DNA of 64,000 nucleotides from Rehmannia glutinosa (taxonomy: Eukaryota > Streptophyta > Magnoliopsida > Lamiales > Orobanchaceae), in contig CM071935.1 of assembly GCA_016081115.2 (NCBI GenBank), forward strand, positions 52,996,680 to 53,060,679. Reading direction: 5' to 3'. Position numbers and translations under genes: made by a program. The notes under the pieces were generated by a model that saw nothing but the letters and a program-made list of their open reading frames with translations, did not search any database and had not been told where the DNA came from. Shown in pieces: positions 35,001 to 44,735 of this stretch. The first letter of the stretch is position 1. Each line of letters starts with the position of its first letter.

Positions 35001-36170
35001 CTCAAGCCGAAACAAATCAGCTAAGCAGGCTAACACAACTGCTCCCAATGCCGACGAAGCTGGTTCAGCTGAGGCAAGTCAAGCTGATGCAAATCAAAAG
35101 AAAAAGAAAAAGGCTCCACAAGTTGGACCTGCGGGAATCCCTATCGTTCCAGATGATATGTTCGAAGGTATTTTCCCGTTTGAAACCCAATTGCCACCCA
35201 TGGATGCCGAATCTACTAGAGAACAAGCCAAGTATCCTGTGCAAGTAGAACCCAGAGTTCCAGCTGATTCGAAAATGGTGCCTATAGGTTTTGACTTTGA
35301 TGTCAGTTGGCCTGAGGATGAGTCTGCTTCGTCAGCCGACTTCCGGAAGACGTTTAAAGCTATATGTGTTGAAATTCAGAATATGGAACACGACTTAGCA
35401 TCATTAGATCTAAGGCTGGACAACCGTGATGCAAACATCTGTGGGGACATTCATGGAATTGTTCTACATATTCGAGAATGGGCTGCACAACCACGGCTAT
35501 GAGAAGAGAGAAAGTTCGTTACTTCAAGTCACTCTTTGTAGAGTTACTGGTATGGAGTACGGATAACATACGATTTAAGAGAGAGGCGGAAGAGTACATG
35601 ATGAGAATTGAAGAATCTCACAAGTCGGACATGGAGTTACTTAAGATGCAACATAAGAACGAGATTGCAAGATTGGAGACTACCATGAGTCAGCAACTCA
35701 GTGTTCTCTAAACTGAAATGAAATTAATGGCAGTTGAGTCAAAGGTTTTGCAGTCAAAATTCCGAACAACCTACTCCAAGTCGGATGCTAAACATGATTA
35801 AACCAATAGCCGACTTCGACTTCATTTTAAGTGGCATGTTCCGTGGTCCGTCCCTATCTTTTGGTGATCTTTGCCAAAAAGGGGAAGATGAGGCTATGAG
35901 GAATTGAAAGAAGGGCAAGGAGTCCTAAGGATGAGAAGAAGGAAGTTATAGCTAAGGGGGAAGGAAGCTCGAAAACCCCCCCTTTGAAGCTTATGTTTGC
36001 CAAAACTCCTCAGCAAAGAGAAATAACAGTTTCACTTCTCAGCAAGCTACCGAAAGAGTCATGCAGGGAACAAATAGCTGAGTTGGCATTTAAAGAATCA
36101 AGAAAAACCATCAAAGCTGAGTTCGAAGGTGGATGAGAAGCAGTTAGTATCCAGAATATAAGGACACAAT
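32072..36170 (+). pseudogene. S2 post-pol (env-like) ORF
   Basis: The ATG at 32072 opens MEASYDFVKMPEK with TGA at 32141. The same frame continues from 32144 to 32509 with FYINGEVHDDEIHYSVHRK and KLPTEGLKEI, a compact N-terminal domain. Then come SLGYGLVNGHLMEVKG (about 32690), a basic low-complexity part with KNKRTVVPRKPASAKKIK and KTKRRRLYKKSD (33050-33200), acidic Glu/Ala/Thr-rich frames (33300-34900), and a C-terminal DFDVSWPEDE block (35290). The coiled coil is at 35560-35710. Several stops and frameshifts are present. The two basic clusters look like nuclear localisation signals. No signal peptide or membrane helix is evident. The end is cut near 36185 by the LTR junction. Confidence 0.7.
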
Positions 36171-36185
36171 ATGATGGTCCCCCAA

Positions 36186-37322
36186 CCTTTCTTAAAGTGC
36201 TCAGTCCCAGAAGCGTGCAAAAGGAATAAACCATGGGAAGACGCACTGTGTCGAGAACTACGAAAAGTCAAGGCTCATTCAATACGAGGAAATATCAATT
36301 TCAAGGACGGCAACAAGACAAGCCAACGACCACAAGTGTCTTTTGAAAATTAGCCTATCTCTTCAACGGGCAGATTTTCAAAAGAACAATATAAAAGGCT
36401 GAGGAATCAATTTGAGAATAGGTGACCTTGCATAACAGAAACACAAGCTTTCAAGTCATTATTCAAACTGTAACCAGAAAAATATTCTCAAGTTATTCAA
36501 GCTTAATCCTCAAGCCAGAACTTCGAAGAAAATCAATCCAACACTTACCTGTGAAGGAAAGACGGCTTCAATCAGTTGAAGAGGAAACATTTGAATAATC
36601 AAAGGGGTCTACATTCCAAGGAGGATTGTAGAAAGGTTCAAGGTCGAACCAGTCTCAATTCATTGGAGGGCTTCGTGATCAAATCCAAGAAACTTGAGCA
36701 AGTGAGCTGTAGTAGCAAGGCAAATTGCCCTGTGAAGAAGCCGAGCCGGACGAGAAGTCACCGTGTGACCAAGGCATCTCCGGACTGAGTCCCAAAGGAT
36801 CAAGTCAGCTGTGTGATCAAGACTTGCATCTGGACTGATAATCACTTTGTACTCTGATCAATAATTAGTGGATTCCTCCAGGAGTTGGAGAAGAGAGGAT
36901 TAGAAGAATTACACCATCTTCGAACCTCTATTAAATTTATTGTGTCATTTACATTTCTGCCTTTCAATTCTGCATATTATTTTATATCTGCTGATAAATT
37001 TGCTATCCAACTGATAATTAACAAAGTGCTAATACCAAGTACTAAAACATACTTAAACCAAATTCAAGGGTGTTAAGTCTTCCCCTGAAAACATATCACA
37101 GTCGAGTTAAGCTTTAGACTAAGCAGCTGAGTTATTCTATCAACATTTCAGTCGAGTCTGTTGAGTGGCTAACTCTGCTGGTTAACTAACTTAGCTGTCC
37201 ATCAAGGACTTAGCTGTGAAGAATTAACTCTGAACTATTTTAAAAGGACTAAATTGAAAAGTTGGTAAGGTTTATTCAACCCCCCCTTCTAAACCTTACA
37301 CTCACACCACTTGGGACCTACA
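36186..37322 (+). repeat. 5'-truncated shared LTR between S2 and S3
   Basis: LTR similarity begins at CCTTTCTTAAAGTGCTCAG, equivalent to base 1795 of the S0 LTR, so about 454 bp including the LTR start are missing. It ends TTGGGACCTACA, followed by a PBS. TATAAAAGG lies at 36390-36398. It serves as the 5' LTR of S3. Confidence 0.85.
36390..36398 (+). promoter_or_regulatory. LTR TATA box
   Basis: TATAAAAGG is retained in the truncated LTR, in the conserved context before CTGAGGAATC. Confidence 0.6.
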
Positions 37323-37324
37323 AG

Positions 37325-37336
37325 TGGTATCAGAGT
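37325..37336 (+). other. initiator Met-tRNA primer-binding site (S3)
   Basis: TGGTATCAGAGT matches the initiator Met-tRNA complement except for the last base. Confidence 0.9.
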
Positions 37337-37447
37337 GGTTGGTTCATTGAGCCTTCTGCACTGGTTACTGAACTAGATCTCCAATCTTTCAAAGCTTGCT
37401 TTAGCACTTGATCTTTCAAAACTCTTTTATTCAGAAATGTTACTATC

Positions 37448-39600
37448 ATGGAAGCAAATTTAACATGCATCCCTATGTTCACAATTGAGGAATTTGATGA
37501 TTGGAAAATTCGTATGCAGGCTCATCTATCAGCATTCCACGATGAAATGTGGATAGTAATAGAAGATGGACCACTACAAATTTTAAAAGTGAACACAATC
37601 GCAAGGAGAGCTACTGCACCAAGGAGAAGAGGATCTTGCTCCCGGACAATGGCTATGGTTGAAAAACCCGAGTGAATGGACAAATGATGATAGAAAAAGA
37701 TACAACCTAGACAATGTGGCCAAGGACATTCTTTACAAGACATTGGACAAAGCCATGTTCAACCAAGTCAAATCATGCAAAACGGCCAAAGAAATCTGGG
37801 ATAAGCTAACTTTGATTTGTGGAGGCTCTGAGCAGATCAAAGAAAATAAGCTATCTGTTGTTGTACAAAAATGTGAAAATTTTAAGATGCTTGCAGGAGA
37901 AACCTTGGATCAACTGGATGCTCGATTCACAGAAATTACCAATGAGCTATGTGCACTTGGAAAAGAATATACACAGAAGGAGATGTGTATGAAGATTCTA
38001 AGAAGTCTCCCAACTGAGTGGGAAATCAAGGTCATGGCCCTAAGACATTCCATGGACCTATCAAAAACCTCCAACCATGAGCTATTCTCAGATCTCAAAG
38101 CCTACGAATTTGAGCTGAGAAGAAACGACCAAGAAGAGGCAACTGTGCCCAAAACAGCTGCTCTAATAGTTAAGGATGGGAAAAGAGCTGAAGGCAAAGA
38201 AGTCATCGATCAGGAGGAGATTGCCTTGATGGTTAAAAGGTTTAACAAGTTCTTCAACAAGAATTACAAGAGAAGCAAAGGTGAATCCTCCAGAAGACAC
38301 TCAGCTCCGTCCAAGTCAAGGGATCACCAAAGAGCTGACAATCCGAGAATGGAAAGAGCTGATCAAAAAGTTGAGAATCTATGCTGGAACTGCAGGCAAC
38401 CAGGTCACTATGCCATTGATTGCCCATATCCTGTATTCAACAAATACAAGAACGAAGAGGAAAGAAGAGTCTTCAGAGAAAGAAGACAAGAAAAGAAAAA
38501 CGCAATGTTGGCTGCAGAGACTTCTGAGACAGCCAAGTCAAAAGACACAGCAGACTTGGAGAGCAGTGAAGCTGACTATTCAAGTGACTCTGAAGAAACA
38601 GTGACTATTCAAGTCAAAAGCCAAAGAACAAGACCAACCTGATCAAAAAGATGAGGTACACTCTAACTCATCTCACTCAGATTCAGGTGATAGTGACTGT
38701 GACACACACACTTTATCACCCACAGATCTTTATGAAGGCAAAATGATGAAAGACTTCGAGCTCATTAAATCCTCACACACACTGATACATGAGGAAAACA
38801 GCCAACTCAAAAGCCAAAACTCACAGCTGACTAAGGAGCTGAGTACTCTGAGTCACATATCTATTGAGAATAAAGCACTAAAGGCTGAAAATGCTAAGTT
38901 AATAGCAGAGATACCTGCTATAGAAAAGAGAGAAAATGACCTCAAAAATGTGATTGCCTCATTCACTAAGGTATCTAAATCTTTGGATGATCTTATCATG
39001 AGCCAAAAAGAATGTGGAGATAAGACAGACATAGGATTCAATTCCTTTATTCATAGTCAAACTCCTAGAGTGATCTTGGAAAAAGGATCTTCAAGAAATG
39101 AAGCATCTCAAAAACCCAAGACACCAAATGTTGCACACACATTCATTCCAAAACACAATCACAAACAAACTGGCCTTGGTTATAAAGGAAAAGGAAAACA
39201 GCCAGTTGAGTGTGCTGAGAGGACAGCTGAGAAGAAATCCAGCAGAGTTCCTCAGCAAATTCCAAACAGTAAGTACTCTATAAAGAAGAAACAGAGCTAC
39301 CAAAAGCCCCAAAAGTTCTATAAAAGGAACACATATGATGGGAATGGTAGAAACTACCCAAGCCAAGCTGATTGGTACAATATGAAAATTCAGCAAAGAT
39401 CTATGGAATACATGCCTAGATGGCAAAGGCCTAGAACTCAGCAAAGGCCATTCCAAAGGCAAAAGAGCTATCTTCAGCACACATATGCACCCAAGCACTA
39501 CACACAGAGATACCACAACTACCCAAAGAAGGTAATTGCTAAAACACACACATGCATACAGACAAAAGAGACAGTTGTATGAACCTAAAACCCCCAAGCA
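37448..39600 (+). pseudogene. S3 gag (nearly complete)
   Basis: The start is ATG 37448 (MEANLTCIPMF). The first frame ends at TGA 37673 because CCCGAGTGAATGG replaces the CCCAGGAGCGAATGG of S1, a two-base loss at a CAG. The next frame (37659-38642) holds the rest of the UBN2-type domain, FNKFFNKNYKRSKGESS, and an intact CCHC knuckle CWNCRQPGHYAIDC near 38382-38424. A third frame (38743-39582) has a leucine/lysine coiled coil with QLKSQNSQLTKELSTLS. A Tyr/Gln/Arg-rich basic tail, probably nucleic-acid binding, follows. Only two or three frame breaks separate it from an intact gag. Confidence 0.85.
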
Positions 39601-39748
39601 ATTTGCCAAAGTAAATTATGCTTATGGCACAGATAGATGGCAACCTCTTAGAGTCAAAACATTTGGCTATAGGTTGGTTGGATCATCTTACAATACTAAC
39701 CCCTCAGGACCCAGACAGGTATGGGTACCTAAAACCTAATTTCCTTGA

Positions 39749-40823
39749 TTGCAGGTTCAAGGAACAGCAGAGTGCCAAGGAACCTGGTACATGGATAGTG
39801 GCTGTTCTAGACACATGACAGGAAACAAGAAAAATCTATCAAAATTCAAGGAGGTTAGAGGTGCAAAAGTCATATTTGGAGGAAATGAAGCTCCAGGGGA
39901 AATAAGAGGCATTGGATCCATCAAGAAAAATGGATTAGAAATCACAGATGTTGCATATGTTGAAGGCCTCAATTTCAACTTACTAAGCATAAGTCAACTC
40001 TGTGACAAGGGCTATAATGTTGGATTCAATATGGGAGTGTGCCAAATCAAGAACACTGAAACCAATGAAGTAGTGTTGCAAGGATGTAGACAAAAGAACA
40101 TGTATGTGGTAGATTGGTCAACTGCAACACCAAGCACTTGTCTACTAGCAAAGAGTACAGCCGAATCAAGTTGGCTGTGGCACAAGAAGCTGAGTCACCT
40201 GAATTTCAAAACAATTAACAAACTTGCAAGGAGCAATCTTGTAGAAGGACTCCCAAACTCAGTATACAAGAAGGAAAGTATTTGTGATGCATGCCAGATG
40301 GGAAAACAGATCAAATCATCATTCAAAGAAAAGACATGTTCATCTTCAAGAAGAATATTGCACCTATTACATATGGATCTATTTGGTCAAGTTGAACCAG
40401 CTAGCATAAGTGGAAAGAAATACACCTTGGTGGTAGTAGATGATTATTCAAGATATACATGGACAATTTTCATGTGTAAGAAGAAAGAAACCTTGCGAAG
40501 CTACCACAACTGATGAAAAGAGTTCAAAATGAGAAAGAGTCAAACCATTATAAAGATAAGATCTGATAGAGGAACTGAGTTTGTCAATGGAATAATAACT
40601 CAGTACTATGTTGAAAATGGTATTACTCACGAATTATTCTGCAAGGACTCCACAAAGAGAAATGGAGTTGCGGGAAGAAGGAATAGAACTCTCAAGGAAG
40701 CAAAGCAAGGACCATGTTAGCCAAGCAGGTACTAAAAGATTTTGGGTTGAAGCAATAAACACAAGATGTTATACTCAAAATAGATGCATGATAAATAGAC
40801 AGCTGACAAAAACTCCCTATGAG
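39749..40823 (+). pseudogene. S3 pol, protease and part of integrase
   Basis: One frame (39749-40513) contains protease with WYMDSGCSRHMTG (intact Asp-Ser-Gly site). The pre-integrase zinc region follows (WLWHKKLSHLNF and ICDACQMGK). The first catalytic block of integrase is HMDLFGQV, then DDYSRYTWTIFM. A frameshift near 40498 leads to IRSDRGTEFVNG (second Asp). A damaged third block reads RNGVAGRRNRT, in which the catalytic Glu is replaced by Gly. It ends at NRQLTKTPYE and joins LTR sequence. Confidence 0.85.
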
Positions 40824-42109
40824 TCATCCAATGATTGGGAGCTGACTTGAAGTCATCTGGGAAGTTAAGGAACTGCAGTCAAGTCAAGACAACTGAAAAG
40901 GATCCGTTGCACAGAAGTCAAGAAAGTTACTTAAACAAGTAATACTTCCATACGCCTTTCTTAAAGTGCTCGATCCCGAAGCGTGCAAAAGGAATAAACC
41001 AAAGGGGGAAGCGAAGCACACCGTGTCGAACTTTGAAAAGCTGAAGGTTCATTCAATACGAGGAAATGTCAATTTCAAGGACGGAAACAAGACAAGCCAA
41101 CGACCACAAGTGTCTTTTGAAAATTAGCCTATCTCTTCAACGGTCAGATTTTCAAAAGAACAATATAAAAGGCTGAGGAATCAATTTGAGAATAGGTGAC
41201 CTTGCATACCTGAAACACAAGCTTTCAAGTCATTATTCAAACTGTAACCTGAAAAATATTCTCAAGTTATTCAAGTTTAATCCTCAAGCCAGAACTTCGA
41301 AGAAAATCAATCCAACACTTACCTGTGAAGGAAAGACGACTTCAATCAGTTGAAGAGGAAACATTTGAAGAATCAAAGGGGTCTACATTCCAAGGAGGAT
41401 TGTAGAAAGGTTCAAGGTCGAACCGTCTCAAGTCATTGGAGGGCTTCGTGATCAAATCCAAGAAACTTGAGCAAGTGAGTCAGAGTAGCAAAGCGCAATT
41501 TGCCACTGAAGAAGAAGAAGTCGGCGAGCCTGACGAGAAGCCACCGTGTGTGACCAAGGCATCTCCAGATCGAGTCCTAAAGGATCAAGTCACCGAGTGA
41601 TCAAGACTTGCATCCGGACCGATAACCACTTTGTACTTTGATCAATACTTAGTGGATTCCTCCAGGAGTTGGAGAAGAGAGGATTAAAAGAATTACCCCA
41701 TCTTCGAACCTCTATAAAATTTATTGTGTCACTTACATTTCAGCACTTCAATTCTGCATATTATTTTATATCTGCTGATAAATTTGCTATCCAACTGATA
41801 ATTAACAAAGTGCTAAAACCAAGTTCTAAAACATACTTAAACCAAATTCATGGGTGTTAAGTCTTCCGCTGAAAACATATCACAGTCGAGTTAAACTTTA
41901 GGCTAAGCAGCTGAGTTATTCTATCAACAAACAATCGAATCCGAGTCTGAGTGGCTAACTCATTTGGTTAACTAACTTAGCATCCATCAAGGACTTAGTC
42001 AGAAGAATTAACTCTGAACTGTTTTAAAAGGACTAAATTAAAAAGTTGGTAAGGTTTATTCAACCCCCCCCCCTTCTAAACCTTACACTCACACCCCTTG
42101 GGACCAACA
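40819..42109 (+). repeat. truncated Sirevirus-like LTR (copy of 1648-2925)
   Basis: The sequence from ATGAG at 40819 follows 1648-2925 closely, including the ACCAACA end. The first 307 bp of the LTR are absent. TATAAAAGG lies at 41164-41172. Differences from the other copy fall mostly at CAG/CTG. Confidence 0.85.
41164..41172 (+). promoter_or_regulatory. LTR TATA box
   Basis: TATAAAAGG, conserved context, in the truncated LTR copy. Confidence 0.55.
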
Positions 42110-42776
42110 GAAATTGCAATGCCTGATGCTGGATTTGAGCCCAGATCACTAGAGGAGTTTCAAACTCTAGATGCAGAAGGCTACTTCAAGGATATGACTC
42201 TACCGCAAGCCTGGGATTTGTACTGGAGAAGGGTCTCGATGTACGTAATTTAGCTGAGATGCATAAGAGTTCCAGCAGTTACTCGGCTGGAAAAGCAAAA
42301 GCACCAGTACAATACACTCCTAGAGGAGGAGCTTAGTTGGGAAGAGAAAGGAGAAGATATGGTGGTTGTGGAAGAGGTAGAAGCTCTCAACCGCAGACCA
42401 AGACCATCGGACATCAAGTATATTGATCCACGAATAAAGGGATCACTTATCAAGGGCTAGATATGATGATCTTGCTAATTTGGAAGTTCAACGCAAGAAT
42501 GCGTAAGCCGTGAGAAAGCAAGAAGCTGAGAATGAGAGGGTGACGCGAGAATGGGAAGAAAGGCGACGTAGGGAGGACCCTGCTGTTAGGCGTGCCTATG
42601 AGAAGAAGAAGGAGAAAGAAAAAGGAAGAGGAGAAGAGCATACGAGGATAGAAGAGTCAGCTAGATGAAGAGAGAAAAAGGAAGCACCAAGGCGTTGAAG
42701 ACGACTTTAACCCCTTCATGTATTTTACTTTATTGTAAATACACATCCGTAAGTACTGTAATAATGCTCGACATCT
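42110..42776 (+). pseudogene. second copy of the unidentified charged ORF
   Basis: It matches 2926-3595 almost base for base. It keeps MPDAGFEPRSLEEFQT, with Ala in place of Val. A TAG at 42252 breaks the frame where the other copy has CAG (Gln). The downstream frame (RRPRPSDIKYIDP) shows the extra A missing from the first copy. Charged Arg/Lys/Glu-rich C-terminus as before. Function unknown. Confidence 0.5.
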
Positions 42777-44238
42777 TGTTAGGAAATGATATCATGTAAA
42801 ACTTAAACTAGGAAGTTGGCACCCCATTTTCCTTGTAATTCGTATTGTAATAGATAGAAATGGAAAAGTCAAGTCAAGTCAAATGCCAAGGAATACAACA
42901 AGTCAATCATGATTTGGATTGAAGACTCGATGTGTGTCGATTGAGTATGGGCGAAAGGAAGTCAAGGACTCGATCAAGGTGTGTCACCGAGGAATAGTCA
43001 GTAAGTGTCAACCAAGTTAGCTCAAGAAGCCAAGTCTCAAGGTTGAAGTGAAAGTTGAGTCATCCATCGACTGGAAGCTGACTCAAGTCACCTGGGGTAA
43101 AGACATCAGTCTAGTCAAGACAACTGACTTAGATCCGTTGATTAAAGTCAAGAATATTACTCTGTATAGTAACATGTCAAAGCTGTCAGGTGTAAAATGT
43201 TAGTTCCAGTTTTGTGCAAAACGAATAAACCAATGGGAAGCACTGAACCGTGTGTCAGAAAATCTGCAATGCTGCAAGATATTTAATACGAGGAAATGTC
43301 AACATCAAGGACTGCAGAAAAGACAAGCCAACGAACACAAGTGACTTTTGAAATTAGCCTATCTCTTCAACCGGCAAAACTTTAAAAGTGCACTATAAAA
43401 GGCTGAGGAATTTATTGAGAAAAGGCAACCTGAACCACGAACAAACAAGAATTATTCAAGCAATTAACCTGCAATATTCTGAAGTACATTCAAGCAAATC
43501 CTCAAGCCTAAAACTCAAAGGAAATTGATCCAACACAAGCTCTGAAGGAAAGACAATTTCAAATCTGTTGAAGAGGAAACTTTTGAAGAATCAAAAGGGG
43601 TCTACTTTCCAAGGAGGATTGTAGGAAGGTTCAAGGTCGAACCAGTATCAAGTTATTGGCGGCCTTAATGATCAAATCCAAGAGATTGAGAACTCGAAGT
43701 CAAGTAGCAGGTGGCAAACGCCTGTGAAGAAGCCGAAGTCGCAAGAAGCCACCGTGTGTGACCAAGGCGTCTCTGATCGTACACCATGTTGTAAACGATC
43801 TCACAGTTACATAGTGGATTCCTCCGGAGTTGGAGAAGAGAGGACTAGAAGAATTACCCCATCTTCGAACCCCTATAAAAATTATATCTCGTCATTTATT
43901 TTTCAAAGACATTTACATTTCTGCATACTTACATCATATCTGCTGATAAAACTCACATTTGCTATCCAACTGATTAATAATCAAGTGCTAAAAATCAAGT
44001 GTTAAAACAAACATAAAACAAATCAAAGGTGTAAAGTCTTCCGCTGATTAAACCAATACAGCCAAGTTAAAGTTCAGGTTAAACCAGTCGAGTTATTCTA
44101 TCAATAGCTCTATCGAGTCTGTTGAGTGGCTAACTTAGCTGAATAACCAACTTAGTTGTCCCTCAAGGACAAAGCTGTTTGAGTTAACTCTATTTTTAAA
44201 AAGGACTAAAATCGAAAAGTTGGTATAGTTTATTCAAC
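42777..44238 (+). repeat. Sirevirus-like LTR lacking its last bases (copy of 3596-5006)
   Basis: It starts TGTTAGGAAATG and follows the 3596 LTR to TTTATTCAAC at 44238. There the LTR stops about 35-40 bp short of its end and gag sequence begins. TATAAAAGG is at 43394-43402. It is gapless where the other copy has the 100 N. Confidence 0.85.
43394..43402 (+). promoter_or_regulatory. LTR TATA box
   Basis: TATAAAAGG before CTGAGGAATT, as at 4220. Confidence 0.55.
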
Positions 44239-44735
44239 TCCAAACAGAAAATACTCTGTGAAAAGCAAACAGAGCTACCAAAAACCCCAGAAGTTTCATC
44301 AGAGAAACACACATAATGGGAATGGTAGAAACTATCCTAACTATGCTGATTGGAATAATGTGAAACATCAACAAAGACCTATGGCATACAAGCCTAGATG
44401 GGAAAGACCTAATACTCATCAAAGGTAATTCCAAAGGCAAAAGAGCTATTATCAGCACACATATGCACCCAAGCACTACACTGAGAATTTTCACAACTAT
44501 CCCAAGAAAGCAATTGCTAAAACACCCACACAGGCATACAGACAAAATAGACAGTCGTATGAACCTAACCCCCAAGCAATTTGCTAATGTGCACTATGAT
44601 TATGGCACTGATAGATGGCAACCTCTTAGAGTCAAGTCTTTTGGTTATAGGTTGGTTCGATCATCTTATAGCACTAACCCCTCAGGACCCAGGCAAGTAT
44701 GGGTACCTAAAAACTGATTTCCTTGATTGCATGTT
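44239..44735 (+). pseudogene. S4 gag C-terminal fragment
   Basis: Starting at TCCAAACAGAAAATACTC, it aligns with the basic Tyr/Gln/Arg-rich gag tail of S3 (about 39256 onward). Frames include YGTDRWQPLRVKSFGYR and RQVWVPKN just before protease. The PBS, start codon and main gag domain are missing because the fragment is joined directly to an LTR. Confidence 0.8.

Larger units (their letters stand above)
25241..36185 (+). mobile_element. Sirevirus-like element S2, internal region
   Basis: The order is PBS, gag (with insertion), PR-IN-RT-RH, spacer and post-pol ORF. It lies between the full LTR at 23688-25240 and a truncated LTR at 36186-37322. The junction at 36186 removes the polypurine tract and the first 454 bp of the LTR. 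Confidence 0.85.
37323..40823 (+). mobile_element. Sirevirus-like element S3, internal region, truncated in integrase
   Basis: This is the best-preserved gag and protease copy. It runs from the PBS to the middle of integrase, where it joins LTR sequence at 40819-40823. Confidence 0.85.

Noticed and set aside
39091..39609. 172-codon minus-strand frame opposite S3 gag
   Set aside because: Antisense of the basic Gln/Tyr-rich gag tail; the hydrophobic composition follows directly from the sense codons.
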